In this document: positions 37,628 through 45,041 of the stretch, piece after piece
How positions within the stretch are numbered: position 1 is the stretch's first letter
Layout: each line of letters starts with the position of its first letter
DNA from: an uncultured Draconibacterium sp.
GTDB lineage: Bacteria; Bacteroidota; Bacteroidia; Bacteroidales; Prolixibacteraceae
Length of the DNA: 64,000 nucleotides
Direction of reading: 5' to 3'
Assembly: GCF_963675065.1 (NCBI RefSeq)
Contig: NZ_OY775906.1
Location: 3,574,001-3,638,000, forward strand
Program-made: the position numbers and the translations under genes
The notes under the pieces: generated by a model
Seen by the model: the letters and a program-made list of their open reading frames with translations, nothing else
The model's database searches: none
Told to the model about the DNA's origin: nothing

Positions 37628-38968
37628 TTAGGCTTTATGTTGAGTTCCTTGTTTTGGCACTGGAAATTCCATATCAACCGGACCCATTTCGTACTTATCG
37701 GGCCCAAGCTTTTCATTCGAAGTCATCATTTCTTCCCATGTTACCTTTTGTCCGGTATAAGCAGCTGTTCGTCCCATAATCGCCGTTAATGTAGACTCGG
37801 CAGTACGGTATGCCTCCACTACCGGCTTGTTTGTACGGATAGAGGTTACCAGGTGAATATGCTCCTGCACGTATGGAGAAACCGCAACAACTCCGGTGGA
37901 ACGGCCATCCTTATTTTTTGGATATTCGTAAGTCCATTTCACTGATCCATCGTGGTTGAAGATCGTATTTTTACAGTTAGTGTAACCTTCGGTTCCCATA
38001 ATCACTTCGCCAAGTTGGTTGGCACAACCATCAATCTGGCGCGAAAAACTGTGTGACGAGATACCTTTTCCAAAATCGAAATCGATACTAAAGAAATCGT
38101 ACTGATCGCCGGTCAATCTGCGATGCCGTCCACCAAAACCAATGGCTGCTTCCGGTGTTTTCCCCATAAACCAGTTTACAATATCAATGTTGTGCACGTG
38201 TGTGTCCAAAATATGATCGCCACCTAACCAACAGAAGCTATTCCAGTTACGCAGCATGTATTCCATATCGCTCCAGCCTTCTTCGCGGGTACGAAACCAA
38301 ACGTGCGACTGCAACCAATAAGCTTTTGCAGCTACCAAATCGCCAATTGCTCCCGAAGCCACTTGTTTATAGGTTTCCAGGTAATCGCGGCTGTGGCGGC
38401 GCTGTGTTCCTGTAATTACCGACAACCCCATGTTTTCTGCCTTCTTAGAAGTGGCCATAATCTGGCGCGCTCCAACCGGATCAACACAAACAGGTTTTTC
38501 CAGAAATACATGTTTTTTTGCCTGCACCGCAGCATCAAAGTGCATCGGGCGGAAATGCGGAGGTGTAGCTAAAATTACCACATCTAAATCCACATCCAGC
38601 AAACTTTTATAAGCATCGAACCCCCAGAAACAATTGGCTTCCGGCACCTCAACGCGTTGCTTTAACAATTTATCGCGGCAATCCCAAACCTTATCTTCAA
38701 ACACATCGGCAAGTGCCACCAGATGTAAACCGTGCCCTGCTGCCAAAAAGTTCAATGCAGCGCCGGTCCCCCGGTTTCCACAACCTACCAATCCTACTTT
38801 TAATTCCTTACCATCGGGAGCCTGATCAAGCAACGGAGGAAATTCGTAATCAACCTCTTTTGTTGCGTTTTTACAAGAACTCAGTGCATTTAAACCAATT
38901 ACTCCGGCAGCACCGATTAATGCTGATTTCTCCAGAAAATTCCTGCGTGATAGTTGATCTTTACTCAT
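37628..38968 (-). CDS. Tat-exported Gfo/Idh/MocA family oxidoreductase
   Basis: This 446-aa NAD(P)-type sugar oxidoreductase has a twin-arginine signal (SRRNFLEKS) followed by LSSC, a possible lipobox, so it is predicted to act folded in the periplasm, perhaps lipid-anchored. The Rossmann motif GLVGCGNRGTG is at about residue 58, the conserved EKPVC near 148, and WLGGDHILDTHVHNIDIVNW carries the catalytic His region. Family members oxidise or epimerise sugars and glycosides, some by 3-keto chemistry, often with tightly bound cofactor. It lies 11 bp after the cytochrome-SUMF1 gene. The substrate is unknown. Confidence 0.88.
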   Translation of the reverse strand: MSKDQLSRRNFLEKSALIGAAGVIGLNALSSCKNATKEVDYEFPPLLDQAPDGKELKVGLVGCGNRGTGAALNFLAAGHGLHLVALADVFEDKVWDCRDKLLKQRVEVPEANCFWGFDAYKSLLDVDLDVVILATPPHFRPMHFDAAVQAKKHVFLEKPVCVDPVGARQIMATSKKAENMGLSVITGTQRRHSRDYLETYKQVASGAIGDLVAAKAYWLQSHVWFRTREEGWSDMEYMLRNWNSFCWLGGDHILDTHVHNIDIVNWFMGKTPEAAIGFGGRHRRLTGDQYDFFSIDFDFGKGISSHSFSRQIDGCANQLGEVIMGTEGYTNCKNTIFNHDGSVKWTYEYPKNKDGRSTGVVAVSPYVQEHIHLVTSIRTNKPVVEAYRTAESTLTAIMGRTAAYTGQKVTWEEMMTSNEKLGPDKYEMGPVDMEFPVPKQGTQHKA

Positions 38969-38979
38969 TGTATTTTGTT

Positions 38980-40503
38980 TTATTTTTTTTCTGATGTAAT
39001 CATTTCTTCATTGTACTCGCAAACCACTCTGAAACCAACACTTTTGGTATCAGAATACCACCAAATACTTTTTGGGATTTGCGGATCGGTTACTAACCAG
39101 GCTTCGGTTTTTGTAAAATCGCGGGCTGCCACACGTAAGTCTTTTGGCGAGTTGCGGAACGAACCTCCACGAACAACGTGCTCCATTCCGTTTCTTGGTC
39201 CTCTCGGATTTTTCACCACTCCTTTCGGATATTTTCCATACACCTGTGGGTCGTAATAATCAAGGCAGAATTCAGCCACATTGCCCAGCATATTTTTCAA
39301 ACCGTAAGGATTGGCCTCAACGACATCGGGTTGCTGGGTTCTATTCGGACTGTTCAGGTGAGATACTACATACTGGTTAATCACTTCTTTATTGCTGCCA
39401 AATAATTTCTTGATAAATCCATCGGCTTCAAAATCTTTAGGCGATCCCTCGAAGAAATAGGGCATTTGTGTACCTCCGCGTGCTGCATATTCCCATTCAG
39501 CTTCGGTAGGTAATCTATATTTTCGGCCTGTTTCCTGACTCAACCAACGGCAATACGTTTCCGCCGCATGATGGCTCATTGTAATGGCCGGACGTGTCCC
39601 TTTTCCCCATCCCTGATCGGGCGCTCCCCAAGGTGGTGTTGCTCCCGAAACGCCATCGGTTTCTTCATCAACTTCTACCGCTTCTTTCCGCCCCTGCGAG
39701 CCGGTAGCGGTAAAAAAGGCCAGGTATTCATTCCACGAAACTTCTATTTCTGCCATCCAGAAATTATCAACTTCAACATCGCGAACAGGACCTTCATCTC
39801 TTTCGCGGTAAGGTTCATCAGCCGGGCTTCCCATTTTAAACTGACCACCGGGAATGGCAATCATTTTAAACGATACCGCTGTTCCGGGTATTTGCTCTTC
39901 AAAGGTTTCAAATGCCGTGACTTTAGCAGGCTCAGTATAAATTTCATTCGGATCTACCGTTTCTTCCAATCCTACCAGCAAGTTGGTTTCACCGCGGTAA
40001 TGCCCAACATCATGATGACACTGCATACATGAATTATTTTCCGGATCACGGATATATTTTATATGTTGCTGACTTCCCTGTGCATTCAGCGTCGACGGGA
40101 ACATATTGGTATGGCATTTCAAACATCCATCTTCGTAAACAAAATGTTTTGAAGCTTCAACCGATCGTTTAGCCGCCCAATCAATCTCTTCTGGGTCCAT
40201 TGTCAGGTAGGCATACAAATCATGAAATCCATGATAAGCTTTACGGGTTAAAAAACGGGCTGTTTGATCTTCAGGTGGCAAGTGGCAGTCAACACATTTA
40301 ACAGAAACGCCACTGGGGGTGTTATGATGAACTGATAGTTTCCAGCTGGTTTCAGCATGTGGGTGAACATGACATGAATTACAAAAATCATTTGTAGAAG
40401 TGTAGGTAACTGTTTTATTAAATAACAGCAAAAAGAGAATTACACTTAGTCCTCCCGCAACAAAGAGCATGTAGTGCTTGCGTTTAATTGTCTTATCAGT
40501 CAT
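38980..40503 (-). CDS. Fusion of NapC/NirT-type tetraheme cytochrome c and SUMF1-like domain
   Basis: This 507-aa protein is anchored by one N-terminal helix (about residues 11-29). Four CxxCH heme sites lie at residues 41-45, 70-74, 127-131 and 159-163, as in the NapC/NrfH quinol-oxidising family. After about residue 210 it becomes a formylglycine-generating-enzyme-like domain: FKMIAIPGGQFKMGS, EVSWNEYLAFF, RLPTEAEWEYAARGG, GNVAEFCLDYY and VVRGGSFRN, ending GFRVVCEY. The Cys pair that does catalysis in true FGEs (after GGSY/F) is absent; the sequence there is RNSPKDLRVAAR. So the domain probably binds or scaffolds rather than oxidising a sulfatase Cys. First gene of the operon, divergent from the regulator. 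Confidence 0.85.
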   Translation of the reverse strand: MTDKTIKRKHYMLFVAGGLSVILFLLLFNKTVTYTSTNDFCNSCHVHPHAETSWKLSVHHNTPSGVSVKCVDCHLPPEDQTARFLTRKAYHGFHDLYAYLTMDPEEIDWAAKRSVEASKHFVYEDGCLKCHTNMFPSTLNAQGSQQHIKYIRDPENNSCMQCHHDVGHYRGETNLLVGLEETVDPNEIYTEPAKVTAFETFEEQIPGTAVSFKMIAIPGGQFKMGSPADEPYRERDEGPVRDVEVDNFWMAEIEVSWNEYLAFFTATGSQGRKEAVEVDEETDGVSGATPPWGAPDQGWGKGTRPAITMSHHAAETYCRWLSQETGRKYRLPTEAEWEYAARGGTQMPYFFEGSPKDFEADGFIKKLFGSNKEVINQYVVSHLNSPNRTQQPDVVEANPYGLKNMLGNVAEFCLDYYDPQVYGKYPKGVVKNPRGPRNGMEHVVRGGSFRNSPKDLRVAARDFTKTEAWLVTDPQIPKSIWWYSDTKSVGFRVVCEYNEEMITSEKK

Positions 40504-40522
40504 TCGTAGTCAATTTGAACCG

Positions 40523-40602
40523 CAATTATACGCGCGCGCAATTAGCTGCTTCTTAATATTTGTGCTAAATGTGTCTTAACGACCTCTTAATTTCATCTTA
40601 AT
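40523..40602 (-). promoter_or_regulatory. Predicted activator-dependent promoter with 11-bp-spaced TCTTAAT heptamers
   Basis: On the plus strand TCTTAAC (40574-40580), TCTTAAT (40585-40591) and TCTTAAT (40596-40602) are separated by exactly 4 bp (11-bp period). Another TCTTAAT is at 40551-40557, with a degenerate TGCTAAA at 40563-40569 between. Towards the operon, TATAATTG (minus strand, 40523-40530) is one mismatch from a -7 box and has no -33 TTG; the nearest heptamer sits there instead. Heptamers with 4-bp spacers are the known site type of PhoB/OmpR and SARP winged-helix activators. Confidence 0.6.
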
Positions 40603-40683
40603 TATTTTCGTAACATATTGATTAAAAAGTATTTTGAGAAATATATTTTTTAATTAAAAAATATCATTTTACGCATATTTTAA

Positions 40684-40691
40684 TATATTTG
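40684..40691 (+). promoter_or_regulatory. -7 box (TATATTTG) of the membrane regulator gene
   Basis: This is an exact TAnnTTTG match 58 bp before the regulator's ATG, in very AT-rich DNA. No clear -33 element is present. Confidence 0.5.
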
Positions 40692-40748
40692 AGCTGAAAA
40701 TAATATCAAATTAAGGACATTATCATTCCAGCCAGAAGAAAATATAAG

Positions 40749-43259
40749 ATGCCGTATAAGATTAAATTGAAGCTATTCATATTGCTTTTTGCAGGAGTTG
40801 CCTTTTGTTTACCAGGCAAAGCCAATGATTTTGCCGACAACTCCTTTTTGATAGGCAAGTTGACACCCGCCGAATACCAAAACAACCGACTTTTCGACTT
40901 TATAAAAAGCAACAACTGGACAGGAATTGAATTAGCTGTTGAATCAGATAAAAATGGAATCAGTTTACAAAACAGCGCTATTCAATTTTCAGCTATTCTG
41001 GAAAAAATAGAATTGTTACTGGAAGAGGAAGAATCAAAGGTCATTCCGGTTTTTATCAATTTTTCGGGCAATGTACATTTGCTCGATTCAGTAATTAACG
41101 CGAGTAGCCTTTCCGATCAGATATTCTATTTACCACAGGGCGAACGATGGCCATCGATAGAATATTTGGTACAGGCCAACCGCAGAGTAATTTTTTTTGT
41201 TGACGGAGACATAGAAAACGAAAGCCGGATTCTTCACAATACGTCCAACTATGCGCTTGAGATTGGTGCCAGTCAAATCACGCCAAACTCTGCTATCCTG
41301 AAAAGGGAATCAAACATCAATAAAGAACTTTTCAAAATTAGTAATTTCGATCGTTTACCTACCGGTGTCTCTACATCACAACTTAACCGAAACCTGTTTC
41401 CTGAGTACATTAATTTTTTGCTTGAAAGCTGGACAAAATACGGCAAGAAACCCAATTTCCTTTTTGTGGAAAGGAGCATTTACAATTTTGGTTTTATCAT
41501 CGAACAGCTACATTCTTTCGAGGCAGTAAAAGGACAGGTACGAACAGTTGGAAAAAACTTTGATCGCGTTTTTTGGAAAAATGCCGAAACGCTGATCACC
41601 GGAGGGAAATTTAGCTTTCCCATTCGTGGTGGTGAAGAAATGATATTAACACCATTTGTTCCCGGGTTTAGTTTAACACCTTCGCAACTTACTATAACTG
41701 CCGAAATGGTAAAACCCGAACAGTATTCAATACTGGCAACTCCGCTCGATCTTAACCGTGGGTTAATGGCCAGTTTTCATTTCGAGAACGAGCTGGCAGA
41801 TGTGGTGAACCCCGAACGTACTTTTGACGGAAACGGCTTTACTTTTAGCCAGGATATAGACCGTGGAAACGTGCTTCGTTTGCCGGAAAATGCTAATGTT
41901 AACCTTGGTCATCCCGAGCTGTATGGCCTGCCTAATAGTAGTTTTACAATTAGCTGTTTTGTAAAATTTATTGATATTCTGGAATTCGGAGATAATGCAA
42001 TTCTTGGAAATGACGAAACAGGATACAGAAGAGGACTCCATCTTGTATTGCGCTCGGGGCATCCGTATTTCGGACTATGGGCCAACGATTTTATGTCGGA
42101 CGAACTGCTGGAAACCAACAAATGGTACCATCTTACCTGGCGTTATATTTTGGAAACCGGCCAACAAGCAATTTTTGTTAATGGCCTATATGTTGGTGGT
42201 TCTGATGGCCATCCGCCTTATTCAGGCACCAACGATATTTTTATTGGCAGTGCCCTTTCCGGCGGAGCCAGCCTCAGAGGATATATCGACAACCTGTACA
42301 TTTGGAACCGCCCGCTGGGTAACGAAGAAATAAACCGGCTGGCACTCGATGAAGAAATCACTTACCAAACTACAGAAGCCCCGGGCACCTTACTGTCTAT
42401 CAAAACAATTGTTACCATTCTGGGATCCATCGCTTTTGTTTTTCTGGTGTTGATTTTTGTTCTGCTACGGAAAATGAATGCACGAAAACATTCGATATTA
42501 GTCAATAAACCTGAAACGCCAACAAAAAACCAAATTCAGCTTTTTGGCGAGTTCAAGGCGATTAATAACAAAAACGAAGATGTTACCGATCTATTCACTC
42601 CAAAAGTGCGCGAGCTGTTTATTTTTACGCTTATCCATAGTATGAAGAATGGAATTGGAGCGCCTATTCCCGATGTTAACGAAACGCTGTGGTACGGAAT
42701 TGAAGACAAAAAAGTGGCCAACAACCGCGCTGTTACACTCAACAAATTGCGCAAAATTCTGGCACATTTCAATAAGGTAGAAATTAGCTCACAGAATGGC
42801 TACCTTCACTTAAATCTTTCGGAAGATTTTTTCTGCGACTACGTAGAGGCTTTTCAACTTTGTAAAATTCCGGAAGGAATGTCGCGGCAACAGTTGCAGC
42901 TATTTTTCCATTTAGTAAAAAAAGGCCGGCTATTAAAAGGAGCGGATTGGCCATGGCTCGACGAAGTGAGAGGATTTACCGGTAACCAGGTAATTGACAA
43001 CCTGTTAAAACTGGCTTCGGATTATAAAAAAGAAAACAAAACTAAGGAAGTTGAAAAAGTTTCGCAACGAATTTTGGATTACGACGACCTGAACGAAGAA
43101 GCTCTTTTCCTGCAAATATGGGCCTTGCAAAAAGCCAATAACTCGCATTTAGCGAAGTTCAATTTCGAATCGTTCCGTTCAAAATATGAAAAAGCAATGG
43201 GTGAATCCTATGCACTAGGCTTTAAAGAATTCACCCATCATTACGCCGATCAATTATAA
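40749..43259 (+). CDS. Transmembrane one-component regulator: PLC-like/LamG sensor plus SARP-like winged helix and BTAD-type TPR
   Basis: This 836-aa protein has a signal peptide (1-25). Residues 26-300 look like a TIM barrel of PI-PLC-like type (KVIPVFINFSG, LPQGERWPSIEYL, RRVIFFVDGD), without a catalytic site I can confirm. Residues 338-535 are a LamG/concanavalin-like domain (FHFENELADVV, NKWYHLTWRY, GQQAIFVNG, GYIDNLYIWNRPL). One membrane helix lies at 551-573. Residues 595-690 form an OmpR-type winged helix (IQLFGEFKA, NETLWYG, VTLNKLRKIL, NGYLHLNL) and 691-836 a helical TPR-like module as in SARP/BTAD activators. This reads as an envelope glycan sensor acting directly on DNA. It is divergent from the five-gene operon. 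Confidence 0.8.
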   Translation: MPYKIKLKLFILLFAGVAFCLPGKANDFADNSFLIGKLTPAEYQNNRLFDFIKSNNWTGIELAVESDKNGISLQNSAIQFSAILEKIELLLEEEESKVIPVFINFSGNVHLLDSVINASSLSDQIFYLPQGERWPSIEYLVQANRRVIFFVDGDIENESRILHNTSNYALEIGASQITPNSAILKRESNINKELFKISNFDRLPTGVSTSQLNRNLFPEYINFLLESWTKYGKKPNFLFVERSIYNFGFIIEQLHSFEAVKGQVRTVGKNFDRVFWKNAETLITGGKFSFPIRGGEEMILTPFVPGFSLTPSQLTITAEMVKPEQYSILATPLDLNRGLMASFHFENELADVVNPERTFDGNGFTFSQDIDRGNVLRLPENANVNLGHPELYGLPNSSFTISCFVKFIDILEFGDNAILGNDETGYRRGLHLVLRSGHPYFGLWANDFMSDELLETNKWYHLTWRYILETGQQAIFVNGLYVGGSDGHPPYSGTNDIFIGSALSGGASLRGYIDNLYIWNRPLGNEEINRLALDEEITYQTTEAPGTLLSIKTIVTILGSIAFVFLVLIFVLLRKMNARKHSILVNKPETPTKNQIQLFGEFKAINNKNEDVTDLFTPKVRELFIFTLIHSMKNGIGAPIPDVNETLWYGIEDKKVANNRAVTLNKLRKILAHFNKVEISSQNGYLHLNLSEDFFCDYVEAFQLCKIPEGMSRQQLQLFFHLVKKGRLLKGADWPWLDEVRGFTGNQVIDNLLKLASDYKKENKTKEVEKVSQRILDYDDLNEEALFLQIWALQKANNSHLAKFNFESFRSKYEKAMGESYALGFKEFTHHYADQL

Positions 43260-43267
43260 CCAACCGC

Positions 43268-44662
43268 CTATTCTTTCCGCACCTTTTCGGCATGTTCCAA
43301 TTCCACAGAAAAGTGACGCATTATTCGTGCTTCCTTTTTAATCCGGTATCCGTGATCGATCTCTTCCCTTCGATCGAAGATATTTTTTAGCGCCACTGCT
43401 ACGACATTCATGTGATTATTGGTATAGGTTCGGCGTGGAATTGCCAAACGTAACATTTCCAGTTTCGGATAACGATTTTCGCGCGTAAGCGGATCACGAT
43501 CTGCCAGCAATGTTCCTACTTCTACCCCACGAACTCCTGCCTCAAGGTACAACTCTATAGCCAGTGTTTGTGCGATATATTCTTCTTTCGGGACGTGACC
43601 CAGAAACTTTTTGGCATCAACAAAAACAGCATGTCCTCCAATAGGTTTCTGAACAGGAATTCCCCATTCTATTAAGCGGTTTCCCAAATATGCAACTTGT
43701 TGGATCCGGTTTTCAAGGAAATAACCTGTTGTTACTTCGTCAAGTCCAACAGCCAGCGCGTTCATATCGCGCCCGGCCATTCCGCCATAGGTATTAAATC
43801 CTTCGAACATGATATTAAAAACCGAAGCATCCTTCAACAACTGTTCGTCCTTCATGGCAAGAAATCCGCCAATATTTACAATACCGTCCTTTTTGCTGCT
43901 CATGGTCATGGCATCGGCATACGAAAACATTTCGGCCACAATTTCTTTGATGGTGCTGTTGCGGTATTCATCTTCGCGTTGCTGAATAAACCAGGCATTC
44001 TCGGCAAAACGTGCCGAGTCGAACACCACTTTAACATCATATTTTTTCGACAGCTCATGTACATCGCGTAAGTTTTGCATCGACACCGGCTGCCCGCCCG
44101 AAGTGTTACAGGTTAGCGTTACAATAACCATTGGAATCTGTTCTGCCGGGTGTGTTGAATAAACGGCTTCCAGTTTTTCCAAATCGATGTTCCCCTTAAA
44201 CGGATGCAACGATTCAGTATCAAAAGCCTCATCAATAGTGCAATCAACAGCCGATGCTTTTCGGTATTCAATGTGTCCCTTTGTGGTATCAAAATGACTA
44301 TTTCCCGGCACCACATCATCTTCTTTTACCAGTACCGAAAACAACACATTTTCGGCAGCACGGCCCTGATGAGTTGGCAAAAAATAGTCGAACCCAAGGA
44401 TGTTTTTTATTGCATCTTTTAAGTGATAATATGAAGATGAACCTGCATAACTTTCGTCGCCAGTCATTATTGCAGCCCACTGATTCTGGCTCATGGAACC
44501 TGTTCCGCTATCGGTCAGCAAATCAATAAAAACCTGCTCACTTCTTAAATTAAAAAGGTTGTAGTTCGCTTTTTTTATCCACTCTTCGCGTTGTTCACGC
44601 GTACTTTTATAGATGGGTTCCACCATCTTTATTTTATATGATTCTGCAAATGGTAATTCCAT
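43268..44662 (-). CDS. tnaA: Tryptophanase
   Basis: This PLP beta-eliminating lyase splits tryptophan into indole, pyruvate and ammonia. Blocks shared with TnaA and tyrosine phenol-lyase: LLTDSGTGSMSQNQWAA, THQGRAAENV, FDSARFAENAWFIQQRE, and the PLP Lys in MSSKKDGIVNIGG. Near the C-terminus it reads GVRGVEVGTLLADRDP; tyrosine phenol-lyase has Arg (in SMERG) where this has Val (GVEVG), which favours tryptophanase. 464 aa is normal. It has a consensus promoter about 265 bp upstream and a short ORF in the leader. It converges on the membrane regulator gene with an 8-bp gap. Confidence 0.88.
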   Translation of the reverse strand: MELPFAESYKIKMVEPIYKSTREQREEWIKKANYNLFNLRSEQVFIDLLTDSGTGSMSQNQWAAIMTGDESYAGSSSYYHLKDAIKNILGFDYFLPTHQGRAAENVLFSVLVKEDDVVPGNSHFDTTKGHIEYRKASAVDCTIDEAFDTESLHPFKGNIDLEKLEAVYSTHPAEQIPMVIVTLTCNTSGGQPVSMQNLRDVHELSKKYDVKVVFDSARFAENAWFIQQREDEYRNSTIKEIVAEMFSYADAMTMSSKKDGIVNIGGFLAMKDEQLLKDASVFNIMFEGFNTYGGMAGRDMNALAVGLDEVTTGYFLENRIQQVAYLGNRLIEWGIPVQKPIGGHAVFVDAKKFLGHVPKEEYIAQTLAIELYLEAGVRGVEVGTLLADRDPLTRENRYPKLEMLRLAIPRRTYTNNHMNVVAVALKNIFDRREEIDHGYRIKKEARIMRHFSVELEHAEKVRKE

Positions 44663-44745
44663 AATTCTTGTTTTTGATGGACAGATTTTCAGGCAAAAAG
44701 ACTCCGGAAAAGTTCTATCCGAAATAATATTGAAATGTTATAGAA

Positions 44746-44807
44746 CGTCATTCCGAACTTGTTTCGGAATCTCATCTCTAAGATGCTGAAACAAGTTCAG
44801 CATGACG
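44746..44807. repeat. Palindromic element in the tnaA leader
   Basis: The outer arms CGTCATTCCGAAC and GTTCAGCATGACG and the inner arms CATCT/AGATG make one imperfect long hairpin. Each half can also fold alone (CCGAAC...GTTTCGG and CTGAAAC...GTTCAG). The words GAAACAAGTTCAG and ATGACG are shared with 28723-28748. It lies between the leader ORF and tnaA and could serve as alternative RNA structures. Confidence 0.6.
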
Positions 44808-44818
44808 AAAGCAAAGAA

Positions 44819-44902
44819 TTACAGAAAAGTGTAAGCGTCCCTGTTTTTGATATTCAGGAAGCTTCGGTTGTGGAGGTAGATAGCCATTAAAAATTTAATC
44901 AT
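44819..44902 (-). CDS. Possible 27-codon leader peptide ORF upstream of tnaA
   Basis: On the minus strand an ATG at 44902 opens 27 codons (starting MIKFLMAIYLHN, ending DAYTFL) and stops at 44819, just before the palindromic element. It follows a consensus promoter by about 24 nt and has AAAGG four bases upstream as a ribosome site. Its size and position recall TnaC of enterobacteria, but it has no Trp codon and no resemblance to TnaC. It may be chance; I list it because promoter, ribosome site and position all agree. Confidence 0.35.
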   Translation of the reverse strand: MIKFLMAIYLHNRSFLNIKNRDAYTFL

Positions 44903-44925
44903 GACCTTTTAGTTTTACTACACTA

Positions 44926-44955
44926 CAAATTTAATGCGCTTTAACCGATTTGCAA
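44926..44955 (-). promoter_or_regulatory. tnaA: Consensus Bacteroidota promoter for tnaA
   Basis: On the minus strand TTG (44953-44955) is followed after exactly 19 bp by TAAATTTG (44926-44933), a full -33/-7 match. Transcription would start near 44920, about 258 nt before the tnaA start, giving a long leader that contains the 27-codon ORF and the hairpin element. The rest of the 44663-45041 spacer shows nothing else but the HAD promoter. Confidence 0.7.
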
Positions 44956-45008
44956 CACGATAATTATCAGTTTTAAGCAATTTTAAATCCACTTCTATAA
45001 TAAATACC

Positions 45009-45016
45009 TAATTTTG
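45009..45016 (+). promoter_or_regulatory. -7 box (TAATTTTG) of the HAD gene
   Basis: This is an exact TAnnTTTG match 25 bp before the ATG at 45042. It is divergent from the tnaA promoter, with 53 bp between the two elements. Confidence 0.6.
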
Positions 45017-45041
45017 TGGCAAATAAGAAAAGGAATTGAAA

